Counted from the first letter of the stretch, positions 1 through 10,028 are shown. The stretch: 64,000 bases of DNA from RGIG8745 sp045576655 (GCA_045576655.1 JAZNGW010000028.1:43267-107266); one strand, 5' to 3'. Notes: generated from the sequence alone by a model not told the origin. Numbers and translations are program-made.

Positions 1-3000
1 AATTCCGCCCTTGCTGAGCGCCACCCATCCGAACAAGTCGGCTGTGCTGCTGTTGTTCTTTATGCCAGTCTTGCTGGAGTCGACCAGTTTGCGCACTTTC
101 ATGTATTCAACATAAGTCTTGTCGTCAATCGTCTCATTATATACACTAGATTGACGAAGCACTGCGCCACCTGTGTAATTGAACGTTCTCATAGAAGCAA
201 AGACAAGAGGATCTTCAAGGAGCAGCGTGTCATTGCGAGTCACATTGCCCTCTTCATCGTAATCACAATCCGTAAAGTACAAGTTACGGGCTCCGATGCC
301 GTACACTTTCTCGTCGCTCAGTCCTGCAGTAAGAAGCAGACCTTCCTCCTCGTCGATGCACTCGGAGCCTGGTGTGAACGCTGCATAGAAGAGAGGCTGC
401 GCTGTGGTCACCTGCACTCCTGCTGCTTCCTCATGGAAGGTGATGACCTTGAATCCTTCATTTGTGACATCCCACACTCTGACGAAATAAGGTTCGGCTG
501 TGATTGTAGGGTTCAGTTCAGCCAATACGACAGGTGTGATGCCCTTAGGGAACGGTTTTGCAAACTTCACTTCAAGGGTGTCGCCCATTACGGCTGTAGT
601 GGCCACCTCGATGTCCATGTCGCCAAACGTGTGGTTGCCCAGAGGCAGAGACATAAACGGCACATTTTCAACCTTAGTGAAAGAAACAGGGTCGTCCTGA
701 TGCTGAAGAGCGAAATACTTGTATGTGAACTTATCCTTTTCGACATCTGTCACGAGGCTTGTAGGAACTGCGTCAGCGTTCTTGCTTGTCACGAGACCTG
801 TAAACACGGCAGGCGCCACCTCATAAGGATAATTGAATTCAACAGTCACAGGGTCTGTATCCAAGATAGCAAGCGAGCCGTACTTGACGAAGTCGTTGCC
901 CGTTGCGCTTGGTATGGAAATCATCACCTCGTTAGTTGTTCGAACCTTTCTGTCGGAGTCGTACTCCCTGATTCGGTAATACACAGCGCCCGATTTGCCA
1001 AGCAATGTGTCGTTTACCGTAAGCGTAGTGTTCTCCACGTCATACAGCGTCCTTACAGCGACATACAGATTGCTCTCCTCCTCAATCTTGCGCTCAAGAA
1101 CTACAGAGTCAGCAAGTTCGCCGTTAGGATGGTTCCACTTAAGCGTCGCCACCTTCTTTGAAGCGGCAAAATCAACGGTCAGGTTTGAAGGTGATTTATA
1201 CACCACGCGTGGCACGTACTGATAGTTTTCGTTGTATCCGAGTCCGGAGTTCATCTCTGCATAGAACTCGCCAAGGATGGAAAGTCCTGTGCCATACTTA
1301 TATATCTTAGAGCAGTCGGCCTCGCTGTTCCAATAGGCGTAACGCTCCACGTAAGGCCATCTGTTGAGGTTCTCAAGGATTGGACGCATGCCCTCATAGT
1401 TCGCCTGCTGTGCGGCTTCTGAGAACGAGCGGTCGCCTGCGAAGATTCCGTTGTTGTTCCATGAAGCACCCCACACAAACTCAGATATCCAGATTGGGCG
1501 CTTGTAGTCGTTGTACCAGTTCTGGAGGCCTGGGAACGAACCTGCAGGCCAGTAGCAGTGCATGTCGAGGATGTCGCAACGCCATCCGCGCGCGTCAATC
1601 TCGTTCATGAACTCGCGCAACCAGTTCAGGCTTCCGTCGTGCGACGAAGGCGAGCAGAGTCGCATACCTGTAGCCATTGCATCCTCCCAGTACGCCAACA
1701 CCTCAGCCACTGTGCCAGGCTGGTCGTCGGCCGAGTTGCCTGGTTCGTTATCGGTCTTCATGTGAGGAGAATATGTCACACGTCCGCAGTCAGCCACAGC
1801 CGGCCATGATTTGTGAATCTTGTGAGGCACTGTCTCGGTGTCCACGCCGCGATCCTGACCAGGTCCCCAGTCGTAGCACCATGCGGAATTCAGCACCTGG
1901 TTGCCCTCGGCGCCTGTGTCGCTGGCAAGTCCCTTCTTCTGCGCGTTGTTCCACTTGAACACACGGTAGGAAGTGATGTGCTTGTCGAGCACGGCAGGGA
2001 GAGTGGCAAACTCAAGGTCTTCATGGTCGGCAATGAAGCATCGGCTATAACCGCGTCCACGCGCACCGATAGAGAATGTGACCATATATCCTCGCTTGAG
2101 TTTAAAACTTCGTATTGCATTGTTGAGTTTCGCATCTGTAAGAGTGTTCATGTAGCCGCCGCTATTCTCAAGTCCGAAGTCATTAACTGCCGTACCCTCG
2201 AAGTTCTGCTCCGAGTAGACTGTAAGCGGCTTGAAGTCCTTGCCGTATGGATAAATGATAGTACCGGTGTTGTACATTCTCACCTGGCAGTTGACGTTAT
2301 TCTGGGCAGCCTCGCCATTGATGTAGATGTTCTGCATGTGGCGCGCCAAGACGAGCGACGGTTTTGTCTTGTCGATTATCACAACGGCGTCAGGGTTGAC
2401 GATATTGACGCTTCCCGCTGTTGCAAACGGTGTGATGCCCGCAATGTGGAAGTCTACAGCCTCTGTGACGTTGATTGCCGATGTCACCTGGTAGGCAGTG
2501 TTAGGGTTGTTCTTTGCGTCCTTGAGGAATGCTGCCACGTTCTCCAGATCGGCATACGATGTTTCGCCGTCCTCATAGAGACCCTTAGCCATGTTTATCG
2601 CGCTCAGCAGCACCTCGTTCTGGCTGCTTGCGTATTCCTGTTCTGCCGCCTCGATTGCTGCAAGCAGGTTAGCATAAGCCGCACTTGACTCCTCAGCCTC
2701 ATCCGTAGCCTTGCGCAAAGGAGTTGACACATTTACGTATCCGTCATATCCTTCTTTGAGTATTTCTGCCTCAGCCGCAGCCAACGCCTCGCCGAGCACC
2801 TCAGCCGCAGCAGTGTGCATCTTCTTTCCGGAAAGCGCCTTGGCATTATCAATGTACTTCTGAAGTTCAGCCTTGAAGTCCGCTTCATTTCCTACATAGT
2901 AGAGGCGGAAGTTGTCAACCGAAATCCAGTTACCGCTGGCGTTCTCCGCCATGAATCCTATCTCCGCCTCGCTTTCGATATTGACGAATGTGAGCACATA

Positions 3001-4770
3001 CTCGCCAGTCTTGCCTACCGACTCCTTGGTTCCGTTGGCAAAGATCCACGCACCTGTCTGCGTCACCGACGAGTTCTGCTGAATGTTCTGCGCACCAGCC
3101 TTCAACTGATACACGCCCACTTCAAGACCTACAACATTCTGCAAGGCATAGCCGTTTCCGACACGGTTGCCCTGGCTGACCCACTTCTCCATGTAGACAG
3201 AGCCCTTCTTCTGGGTAAATGACGTGTTAGTCTGGGTAACCAGTCCGCTCACGGTCCATCCCGTAGTCTGACTCTCGAAACTTGGGTTTGCTATGAGCGA
3301 AGTCTTATCTATAGGATTATCAATCGAAGCATTGCCGTTGCGATAGTTTGTCACAGCCGAGACAAGCGAGTTGATGGCATCATTGACTTCCTTGCCAGTA
3401 GCGTCGGCGTTGCCATACACGGCGTTAGCCGCATCGATGGCAGACTTCAAGTCAGCAGCACCCTTGCCGCTGCCGTCGCCATAGAGCGCTGTCGCGTCAC
3501 TGATGGCAGACTTCAAACTGGCTGTAAGTTCCGACTTCTCCACTCCCTTAAAGATGAGTTCAAAACCCTGGAAGTTTGCCCACTGGTTGCTTGATGTCAC
3601 CGCATACTTGATATTCATTTCGCCCGTCGCGCTCACTGCTATGTTCTTTGCCCACGCCATAGCGTCGCCATGAGCCAAAGCCTGTCCGCACGACTGCATT
3701 CCGTTAGGCTGAATCTTACCGTTCGAGCTCGACCAGTTATTGCCCGAAGTGTTTGTCACACCATAGTCAAGAGTTCCCATCAGCGGAGTCTTGCCCGTGT
3801 AAGTTCCCTTGCCAGTCTTCACCGTAAGAGTCGGAGCCGAACCCGAACCGTCCTCGCGATACAACGAATGGAAACCCACGTCATACGTGCCAAGAGGCAC
3901 TATAGCATCCTGCACAAGCGTGAATGCAGAATGATAAATCTCCATTTCGCCCCATCCCGTAGCAGGCGAAGCACTTCCCCAGCCCTTAGCGCTCATTCCG
4001 CTGATAAAGTCGGCATTCTCGAGCAGGAACGACACGTTCAGTTCGCCGCTTATGTCGACAAACACCTTGCCGAACAACTTGCGCGAAGCCTCAGTGATAC
4101 TCTCCACCGTGGCACGCCCGCTATTGTAAGCCGCCAAAGCCTCATCGAGAGCATCCTTATGCACCTCGGCCTTTCCAGCATCAGCAAGCGACTTGTATAT
4201 GCCATACAGCCCCCTCTTCGCCTTGTACAGAGCATAGGCGCCATTAGTCAGGTTGCCCTCCTTGATGAACGCCCACTTTGTCTTGCCGGCACCATCCGTC
4301 AAAGTCAGATGACCGCCGTAAGTCCACGATACATCGAGAGCCTTGCCAAACTGGTCATTAGTCAGCGTGTAGACATTCTTGTCGCCAGTCTCCGCATAAG
4401 TGAAATAAGGGTTCGTATTCTTGTTCATCACCACATCGTAGGCAGCGTCGCTTGCACAAGAAAAATAGTAACTGCCGCCCTTCTCCTTATTCCTCATACG
4501 GATTTTGCCGTCAGCCACAAACACGTAGCTCTGCTGAGGAGTCGAAGCCTTCACATCGCCGTTCGACAGACGAGTGGCGCAAACCTGCGTATTGCTCGTC
4601 ATACCATACATGGCAAAAGCGTCAGCCTCCACATTATATACATACACTATGTCCGACGAGCGCAAGCCGTCCAGACTTTCACCAGGCACCTGAGGCGCCG
4701 TCCATGTCTGAGCACCAGCCATAAGGAACGTCCCCGCCAAAAGGCACAAAATCAAAGTAAATCTTTTCAT
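1..4770 (-). CDS. Giant secreted modular protein with GH128-like catalytic core (3' end beyond window)
   Basis: Open for all 1590 codons from ATG 4770 to the window edge, so the C-terminus is missing. Residues 1-21 are a signal peptide ending in AGAQ. A beta-rich module follows (about 22-200), then two galactose-binding-like modules (about 250-410 and 495-645) separated by helical FIVAR-like linkers. This scaffold closely matches the genes at 11504-16063 and 16459-21126. The centre differs: residues about 960-1170 resemble the Glyco_hydro_cc/GH128 core, with an acidic site in DNEPGN (E1009), the strand motif HCYW and a second Glu in WISEFVWG (E1097). After that come an Fn3-like segment and two related beta-repeats. 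Family knowledge: GH128 enzymes are beta-1,3-glucanases with two catalytic Glu. The substrate here is not known and the assignment rests on motifs only. Confidence 0.8.
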   Translation of the reverse strand, partial: MKRFTLILCLLAGTFLMAGAQTWTAPQVPGESLDGLRSSDIVYVYNVEADAFAMYGMTSNTQVCATRLSNGDVKASTPQQSYVFVADGKIRMRNKEKGGSYYFSCASDAAYDVVMNKNTNPYFTYAETGDKNVYTLTNDQFGKALDVSWTYGGHLTLTDGAGKTKWAFIKEGNLTNGAYALYKAKRGLYGIYKSLADAGKAEVHKDALDEALAAYNSGRATVESITEASRKLFGKVFVDISGELNVSFLLENADFISGMSAKGWGSASPATGWGEMEIYHSAFTLVQDAIVPLGTYDVGFHSLYREDGSGSAPTLTVKTGKGTYTGKTPLMGTLDYGVTNTSGNNWSSSNGKIQPNGMQSCGQALAHGDAMAWAKNIAVSATGEMNIKYAVTSSNQWANFQGFELIFKGVEKSELTASLKSAISDATALYGDGSGKGAADLKSAIDAANAVYGNADATGKEVNDAINSLVSAVTNYRNGNASIDNPIDKTSLIANPSFESQTTGWTVSGLVTQTNTSFTQKKGSVYMEKWVSQGNRVGNGYALQNVVGLEVGVYQLKAGAQNIQQNSSVTQTGAWIFANGTKESVGKTGEYVLTFVNIESEAEIGFMAENASGNWISVDNFRLYYVGNEADFKAELQKYIDNAKALSGKKMHTAAAEVLGEALAAAEAEILKEGYDGYVNVSTPLRKATDEAEESSAAYANLLAAIEAAEQEYASSQNEVLLSAINMAKGLYEDGETSYADLENVAAFLKDAKNNPNTAYQVTSAINVTEAVDFHIAGITPFATAGSVNIVNPDAVVIIDKTKPSLVLARHMQNIYINGEAAQNNVNCQVRMYNTGTIIYPYGKDFKPLTVYSEQNFEGTAVNDFGLENSGGYMNTLTDAKLNNAIRSFKLKRGYMVTFSIGARGRGYSRCFIADHEDLEFATLPAVLDKHITSYRVFKWNNAQKKGLASDTGAEGNQVLNSAWCYDWGPGQDRGVDTETVPHKIHKSWPAVADCGRVTYSPHMKTDNEPGNSADDQPGTVAEVLAYWEDAMATGMRLCSPSSHDGSLNWLREFMNEIDARGWRCDILDMHCYWPAGSFPGLQNWYNDYKRPIWISEFVWGASWNNNGIFAGDRSFSEAAQQANYEGMRPILENLNRWPYVERYAYWNSEADCSKIYKYGTGLSILGEFYAEMNSGLGYNENYQYVPRVVYKSPSNLTVDFAASKKVATLKWNHPNGELADSVVLERKIEEESNLYVAVRTLYDVENTTLTVNDTLLGKSGAVYYRIREYDSDRKVRTTNEVMISIPSATGNDFVKYGSLAILDTDPVTVEFNYPYEVAPAVFTGLVTSKNADAVPTSLVTDVEKDKFTYKYFALQHQDDPVSFTKVENVPFMSLPLGNHTFGDMDIEVATTAVMGDTLEVKFAKPFPKGITPVVLAELNPTITAEPYFVRVWDVTNEGFKVITFHEEAAGVQVTTAQPLFYAAFTPGSECIDEEEGLLLTAGLSDEKVYGIGARNLYFTDCDYDEEGNVTRNDTLLLEDPLVFASMRTFNYTGGAVLRQSSVYNETIDDKTYVEYMKVRKLVDSSKTGIKNNSSTADLFGWVALSKGGI

Positions 4771-5235
4771 ACAATATTATAATGGTTAAAACGTTTCCGC
4801 ACATTTCTTCCATTATAAGACTGCATACCCGTCACAAAGTTTAAACAAGCCCCTAAAATATATAGGAGTTAAGAAGGTAAGGAGGTTAGAAAGTAAGGAA
4901 CTCAAGAACTCAAAAACTCAATCAACCACAGATTTCTCAGATTACAAGGATTTTAATCTGTGTCGATTTGTGTAATCTGTAGTAGTTAGGAAGCAAGGAG
5001 GTTAGTGACGTAGGGTGCACCCCTTGCGGGTGCCCTCATAAGGAGTTAAATCACAGAAGTTATAATCGGAAGTTAAAGGGAACGAGGTAACGTTTATCGT
5101 TGAAGGTTTATAGTTTATCGTAGGGGCTGGGGTTGCCCGCCCTAAGTATTTAGAGCCGCAGATTCCGCAGATTCACATTTGATGATGATAACGGGAACGC
5201 TGATGCCGTTGCTCTTTGTTCATAAATGGTAGAAC
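4771..5235. other. Repeat-rich intergenic region, no gene seen
   Basis: No convincing gene in 465 bases. It holds short degenerate direct repeats of the type aggttag/aaggagtt (4866-5010), an 8-bp inverted repeat CACAGATT/AATCTGTG (4927-4934 and 4955-4962), a GC-rich palindrome around 5020-5040, and short pieces (GGGAACG, CGCAGATTC) that recur at 54950-55160 and 63670-63780. It lies between two minus-strand genes, so the 4770 gene should have its own promoter here. I could not find a good TAnnTTTG match. Confidence 0.5.
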
Positions 5236-6090
5236 TCACTTCAGTTCCAGCGGTTGGTGGACGTGTGCTTTCTGGAGGAATGGCAGACCGTTGGCGTATA
5301 TGTAATTGTTGCCAATCACTGTAATGTTGTTGATGTATTGGTTAATGGATGCCGTTCCGTTTCCGCCAATGTGATGGTACGGGTTCTTGGCATACTGCTT
5401 GCTGCCGAATATCTGGTTGCGGTATTTCAGCAGTTTGGAGTACTCCATGCGCTCGATGTCGACGCTTGGGGTGTAGGTGATTGGTGTTGCTTCGCGGCGC
5501 AGTTCGGCAAGGACGAAGCGGTGGGCGTCGCCTTCTGCCTTCACGATGATGCCAGGCAGTCCGCGCAAACGCCAGGGACCTGCAGACGATGGGATTTCTT
5601 CCGTGTACCATGCATCCCAACGTATTCCCCTGAAGGTCATCTCCGCGCGGTGGCACAGATAACCGCTAATGGTCAGCGTGTCGTCCGTAAGATTCCATTC
5701 CATTTGCGGTATTGGCTCGTGGCCTTCAAATGTGTGTGGAAATATGATTTCTTTCACCAGTGTCTCGCCCTCCGGATAGTTTATCCATACGGTTGGCATG
5801 TGTACGAGCGCCTCCTTGTGCTCCATTGCCATGGATTTTTTCCAGTCGTCGTCCTCGATGTCTTTGCCCTTTTCCTTTATGTATTGCATCAGGGGCTGAG
5901 ACTTTGTTACGATTTGCCCCACTTGTACGACCAGCTGTATGGAGTCGCACACTGCCTCACCCTCATCATCGAGCGTGTTTACGGTATAGTCGTAGATTAC
6001 GGCGAACTGCGCCGTATCTATACTGTCTTTTGTCTGTGCCTGCACTCCGATAGTCAGTGCGAAGGCGATGAATGATAGAATCTTTTTCAT
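5236..6090 (-). CDS. GLPGLI family exported protein (copy 1)
   Basis: 284 residues with a signal peptide (MKKILSFIAFALTIGVQAQ, cleavage after AQ). The family signature appears as LRGLPGIIVKAEG near residue 170, preceded by a WYTEEIPSSAGPW segment typical of GLPGLI proteins (TIGR01200). The function of this Bacteroidetes family is not established. It is the last of three minus-strand genes: outer-membrane barrel protein, GLPGLI copy 2, then this one, 145 bp after copy 2 and separated from it by a 22-nt tandem repeat. It shares overall plan and the INYPEG / TEEIP / GLPG blocks with copy 2 but is clearly diverged, so the duplication is old. Confidence 0.85.
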   Translation of the reverse strand: MKKILSFIAFALTIGVQAQTKDSIDTAQFAVIYDYTVNTLDDEGEAVCDSIQLVVQVGQIVTKSQPLMQYIKEKGKDIEDDDWKKSMAMEHKEALVHMPTVWINYPEGETLVKEIIFPHTFEGHEPIPQMEWNLTDDTLTISGYLCHRAEMTFRGIRWDAWYTEEIPSSAGPWRLRGLPGIIVKAEGDAHRFVLAELRREATPITYTPSVDIERMEYSKLLKYRNQIFGSKQYAKNPYHHIGGNGTASINQYINNITVIGNNYIYANGLPFLQKAHVHQPLELK

Positions 6091-6113
6091 TTTCGTTATT
6101 AGGGTTTGTTAAC

Positions 6114-6223
6114 GAGCCCTCGTTTGTAAATAAATGAGCCCTCGTTTGCAAATAAATGAGCCCTCGTTCGTAAATAAACGCTACACCGTTTGCAAATAAA
6201 TGCAGAAGCGTTGATATAAAAAT
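6114..6223. repeat. 22-nt tandem repeat, about five units
   Basis: Units start at 6114, 6136, 6158, 6180 and 6202. The first three are near identical (GAGCCCTCGTTTGTAAATAA plus AT); the fourth keeps CGTTTGCAAATAAAT and the fifth is degenerate. It fills most of the gap between the two GLPGLI genes. Role unknown; it could affect expression of the downstream gene. Confidence 0.9.
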
Positions 6224-6235
6224 GCTTCTCCGTTC

Positions 6236-7129
6236 TTATTCAATTTCGAGCGGTTGGTATACGTGACCCTCGGAGAGAACAATAACTCCTGCTACACTAA
6301 TGATTTGCTGGTCGGAGAGGTTGCTGAGGTGATGTTCCCGGTAACCGAACGCTTCCATTGCACTTGGAGCGTAATATGTGGGATTCTGCACATAGCGCGG
6401 ATTGCCGAGCACCTTCTTCTTGTGCTTCAGAAATTTCTTGGCGGTCATCTTCTGGTAGTCAATTCGTTGTCTTGCCATGCTCATTTTCCCTGAATTCATT
6501 TGAGGTACGAACCAATTGAGATACTCTGTAAATATCAGTGGTTGCTCTTCGTTGAGAAGTCCGCAAAGAGCGAATGAGTGTATTCCCTCCTCATCTTCCA
6601 CCTTGGTTATCATACCTGGCAGCCCACCCAATTTCCAAGGGCCTATGCTTGCCGGAATCTCTTCCGTGTAGAATGCTTTCCATGTTTTGCCACGGAATTT
6701 TGTCTCTGCCGCATGACACAGGTATCCGAATATGGAGTCCTCCTGTTCACTGAGATTCCACTTTTGCTTTTGCAGAGGTTCGTCCGTCTGGTAGAGGGAG
6801 GGGTAAAGTTCTTCCTGCACAGTGATACGTCCTTCAGGATAGTTCAGAAAGACATCGCCCATGTGCATCTGCGCGGCTTTTTGGGTGTAGTAGCTGTCGG
6901 TCTTTTTCTTTGTCTGCTTGTTGTAAGAGTTGTAAGGGAAACTCTTGGTCACTCCGTTGGCTGTCTGCACAGCAATAAGGAGCGAGTCGGTGATAAGCTC
7001 GCCGGCAGCATTCGTTGTCTTGCAACAGTACTGGTATATGGCAGTAAACTTCGACACTCCGATAGTGTCGTTTTGCGCCTGCGCCGTCATTGCCAGCAAC
7101 AGAGCGAGAGCGAAGATAGTCTTTTTCAT
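6236..7129 (-). CDS. GLPGLI family exported protein (copy 2)
   Basis: The start at 7129 gives a clean signal peptide (MKKTIFALALLLAMTAQAQ); the longer frame from 7198 would overlap the upstream gene and add a non-signal leader. The mature protein carries LGGLPGMITKVED, the GLPGLI signature, and YTEEIPASIGPW just before it. It begins 26 bp after the stop of the outer-membrane barrel gene, which suggests co-transcription. Function unknown; the conserved pairing with a barrel protein suggests work at the outer membrane or in the periplasm, which is inference. Confidence 0.85.
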   Translation of the reverse strand: MKKTIFALALLLAMTAQAQNDTIGVSKFTAIYQYCCKTTNAAGELITDSLLIAVQTANGVTKSFPYNSYNKQTKKKTDSYYTQKAAQMHMGDVFLNYPEGRITVQEELYPSLYQTDEPLQKQKWNLSEQEDSIFGYLCHAAETKFRGKTWKAFYTEEIPASIGPWKLGGLPGMITKVEDEEGIHSFALCGLLNEEQPLIFTEYLNWFVPQMNSGKMSMARQRIDYQKMTAKKFLKHKKKVLGNPRYVQNPTYYAPSAMEAFGYREHHLSNLSDQQIISVAGVIVLSEGHVYQPLEIE

Positions 7130-7155
7130 ATCAATGCGTTTAATTACAAAGGTTA

Positions 7156-9726
7156 TTATAAAGAGAATGTCAATCGTAGCATGGCGGTGCGTCCGCACAG
7201 GCCATAGTCGTAGCTGTAGGTGTTGATGCCGTCGAAGACGGTGTAGGAGTACGAACGTTGGTTGAGCAGGTTGTTGAGTTCGAGTCTCAGCACGGCACGC
7301 TTGAACTTATATTGTGCCGAGGCATTGAAGAGCGACATGTGCTTGTAGCGGTTAGGAGCAATCTGTCGACGCACATAGTCGTAGTTGGCAGAGAGGTCGA
7401 GCTGCGGCACGGGGAATATGTGCAGTCCGCCGTTGTGGCTGAGCGATGTCGTAGTGTTGCGTGTCATGCCATACGACGAACGCGTCCATCCGTAGTTGAT
7501 ATTGTAGTTGAGTTCAAGCCAATGGATTGGAGAGACAGCGACATTTCCTCGCAGAGTATAGCTCTCGTTGTCTGTAGCAATGACATTGTCGCCTACTGCC
7601 TGTTCGCTGTCGCCAAAGGAGTAACTGCCGTGAACGCCGAATTTGGCGAAAATAGCAGGAATGTTCTTCGTCGTTGAGATGCTGAACGAAGTAGTGCGCG
7701 TATAGGTGTCGCGGAAGAGCGACTGCGTACTGACGTCAGTTCCGCTGACTGTCTGCGAATAGAGGGTATTGCGCTTTCCCTCGTTGTGGGAAGCATTAAC
7801 ATCGAAAGTGAAGTAGCTGAGCGGTATCTGCAATTTCCAGCCAGCCGAAGTGCTCCAGTTGCGTGACTCGCCAATCACCCCCGACGCAGTTCGCGTGGTG
7901 CGGTAGTCAATCTGCATTGGTTCCGTCAGCAGGTCGAGCATGTCGCCAGTGCCGTAGTTGAGACTTGTCGATGCGGTCAGTTTGCTGTTGGCTGAGAACG
8001 TGTAACTGAGATTGAGATTAGGGTTAAGGTAGAATTTCGTCAGTTGCGTGTCGCCATAATTCATCATGCGCAGCGTTAAAGGTACGCCAAGTGAGGAATA
8101 GAATCGGCGGTCACTGCTTCGCCATTCGAAGCCGGGCTGGAACGATGGTATGACGGTCCATCCGCTCAGGCGATTGACATCGTTTTCAGGTGTGCGCACC
8201 GTCTCGACAAAATCGTAATTGGCCTGCAGATTCACTGGCAAATTCAAGGTAATTTTCTCGCTCAGACGTATGTCGAACGAAGTGCTGTGGCGAGTATCTA
8301 ACGTTGTTGACTGGGCGGTCTGTCCGTAGGCCGCGCCTTTGTTGCCGAACGACAAGTGCAGAGTCGGCGTGCGCAAGAACTTAATATTGGAATAAAGCGA
8401 GTAGCGATGGTCGTTGATCATACGCGACAAGTTGAACGAGTTGTCAGCCTCGATCGAGGTTGTTCGGCGCTGTTGCGAAGCACGCTCGCTGTTGTAGACC
8501 ATATTTCCCTCGTTGCGCTCAAAGAGCGCCTTCAGCGTGAAGGTTTCGCTTGTATAGCGCCACCGCTCGTTTTCCCTGTAGTCAAGAGAGATTTTAGGCA
8601 AATGTTGTATGCCCAGAGGCGAGGTCTTCTCGCTCACGGTGATGTATTCGCCTCCTTCGCCCAGGTAAGTTGTTGCTGAAGCGATATCATGGGTTGCACG
8701 GCGATAGGTATAGTCGGCATTGACACGCACCGTAGTGCTGCTGTCCAACTTCAGAATGCCGTTGAGCGACGTCATAGCGTTGCGTCGGTAGTCCGACTCA
8801 CCCTGCGGCGGGTGTCCTCCGTCGAATCCGCCAAACAACGAAGTGGCTTTAGTGGAGAGTCCGCCTCCGCCGTAGTGATAGACCAAGTCGCCTGTTCCGT
8901 AATTCTTGTGATTGCCAATCTTAGCGGAGCAGATGGTCTGGAAATTATCCGTAAACATCATGCCTGTCAGTCCCAACAGTCCTAACCATTCGTCTCTGCC
9001 GTCCTGCATATACCCGAGTCCTGCCTCTTCCTGTCCGAAAGGTTTGAATTTTGCTTTCTTTGCCAGTTTTATGTTCAGCGCGACAGCATCGCTTGGTTTG
9101 TCTTGGTCAATCTTACGCGCATGGTAGTTGCGCACGACCTCGACCTTAGTCACCATGTCGGCACCCATGTTGCGAGTGGCAAGGTTGTACTTGCCGCCGA
9201 GCATGTCGAGGCCTTCAATATTGAACGCTGAAATACCCTTGCCCATGTAGGAGATGGCTCCGTTCTTCGAAACTTCCAGTCCAGGCAAACGCTTGAGTCC
9301 GTCCTCCAATGTGACATCTCCCTTGCCCAAAAACGAAGCCAAATTGTAACTCAGCGTGTCGCCGTTCACCCAGAGAGGTGTAGCACGCACCTTCACCTCT
9401 TTCAGTGTTATATTCTTTGGAGTTAGCACCATGTCAACCTTGTTCTCCTTTTCTTTCAGAGAAAGCGCCTCCACCTCCTTTTCGTAGCCGATATGGTTGA
9501 AATGGAGCGTGGTTTCGCCTGTCGGAGTGCTCTGCAGTTCCATGATGTACACGCCCTGTGAATTGCTACTGGTGAATGCCAATGTCTTATTGCCACCCAT
9601 CAGCTTGACGATAACATCTCCCACAGGTTTGTTCTGCAGGTCTATCACCCGTCCAGTCACCTTGACTTGAGCACAAGCAGTCGTCGCTAATGCCGCAAAC
9701 AATAGTATGTAAATAAATCGCTTCAT
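7156..9726 (-). CDS. Outer-membrane beta-barrel protein with CarboxypepD_reg-like and plug-like domains
   Basis: The start at 9726 gives the signal peptide MKRFIYILLFAALATTACAQ; the upstream ATG at 9801 adds 25 residues without signal character. Order: a regulatory-like beta domain (VTGRVIDLQNKPVGDVIVKL, about residues 20-110), a plug-like region (DGLKRLPGLEVSKNGAISYMG; VTKVEVVRNYHARKI), then a long barrel with alternating aromatic strands ending in RTAMLRLTFSL. It belongs to the Bacteroidetes outer-membrane barrel/TonB-receptor-like proteins that often sit beside GLPGLI genes. No SusD partner is present. The cargo is unknown. It is the first gene of a three-gene unit with two GLPGLI genes. 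Confidence 0.8.
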   Translation of the reverse strand: MKRFIYILLFAALATTACAQVKVTGRVIDLQNKPVGDVIVKLMGGNKTLAFTSSNSQGVYIMELQSTPTGETTLHFNHIGYEKEVEALSLKEKENKVDMVLTPKNITLKEVKVRATPLWVNGDTLSYNLASFLGKGDVTLEDGLKRLPGLEVSKNGAISYMGKGISAFNIEGLDMLGGKYNLATRNMGADMVTKVEVVRNYHARKIDQDKPSDAVALNIKLAKKAKFKPFGQEEAGLGYMQDGRDEWLGLLGLTGMMFTDNFQTICSAKIGNHKNYGTGDLVYHYGGGGLSTKATSLFGGFDGGHPPQGESDYRRNAMTSLNGILKLDSSTTVRVNADYTYRRATHDIASATTYLGEGGEYITVSEKTSPLGIQHLPKISLDYRENERWRYTSETFTLKALFERNEGNMVYNSERASQQRRTTSIEADNSFNLSRMINDHRYSLYSNIKFLRTPTLHLSFGNKGAAYGQTAQSTTLDTRHSTSFDIRLSEKITLNLPVNLQANYDFVETVRTPENDVNRLSGWTVIPSFQPGFEWRSSDRRFYSSLGVPLTLRMMNYGDTQLTKFYLNPNLNLSYTFSANSKLTASTSLNYGTGDMLDLLTEPMQIDYRTTRTASGVIGESRNWSTSAGWKLQIPLSYFTFDVNASHNEGKRNTLYSQTVSGTDVSTQSLFRDTYTRTTSFSISTTKNIPAIFAKFGVHGSYSFGDSEQAVGDNVIATDNESYTLRGNVAVSPIHWLELNYNINYGWTRSSYGMTRNTTTSLSHNGGLHIFPVPQLDLSANYDYVRRQIAPNRYKHMSLFNASAQYKFKRAVLRLELNNLLNQRSYSYTVFDGINTYSYDYGLCGRTAMLRLTFSL

Positions 9727-10028
9727 GGATATTAATAATTCTAATTCGAGGGATTGACACACATGGGCTTTTCCGAAATGGCAGGCGCAAAGTAAAACCA
9801 AATCTTTAGAATACTAAAATATTAGTAAAGGAAATAGCGCTCCTAACCAAAACATTTAACTTCCATTTTTAGTAATAGAATCGGAGTTATTAGTAGTTAA
9901 CAAATGGGGCGCAAAAGCTCTTTACTGCTGTGCCGATTTTTCACAACGCTGAAGCGCTGATAAATAAAACGGTGCAGCATTTTTGTTAACGCTGCACCAT
10001 TTTCATTCTGTTGTTTTCCCCTACTCTT
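9727..10028. other. Intergenic region between fucP and the barrel gene
   Basis: 302 bases. It holds the fucP terminator (9960-9999) and an AT-rich stretch with repeated TTAGTA/ACTAATA words around 9800-9890 that should contain the promoter of the barrel operon. I found no full -33/-7 pair. No gene seen. Confidence 0.5.
9960..9999 (-). terminator. Rho-independent terminator of fucP
   Basis: An 8-bp stem, GGTGCAGC (9971-9978) with GCTGCACC (9991-9998), and a 12-nt loop. On the minus strand it is followed by GTTTTATTTAT. It lies 30 bp past the fucP stop. Confidence 0.75.

Noticed and set aside
151..4782. Long plus-strand ORFs at 151-1161, 1813-2688 and 3670-4782
   Set aside because: They lie opposite the continuous minus-strand frame of the giant protein, have His/Arg/Ser-rich antisense-type composition and no recognisable domain.
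6112..6225. Possible CRISPR array in the 22-nt repeats
   Set aside because: Units are head-to-tail with no spacers and no cas genes are present; the same holds for the 21-nt and 14-nt repeats.
7156..9726. SusC-type receptor of a polysaccharide utilization locus
   Set aside because: No SusD neighbour, GLPGLI partners instead, and the protein is shorter than SusC proteins.
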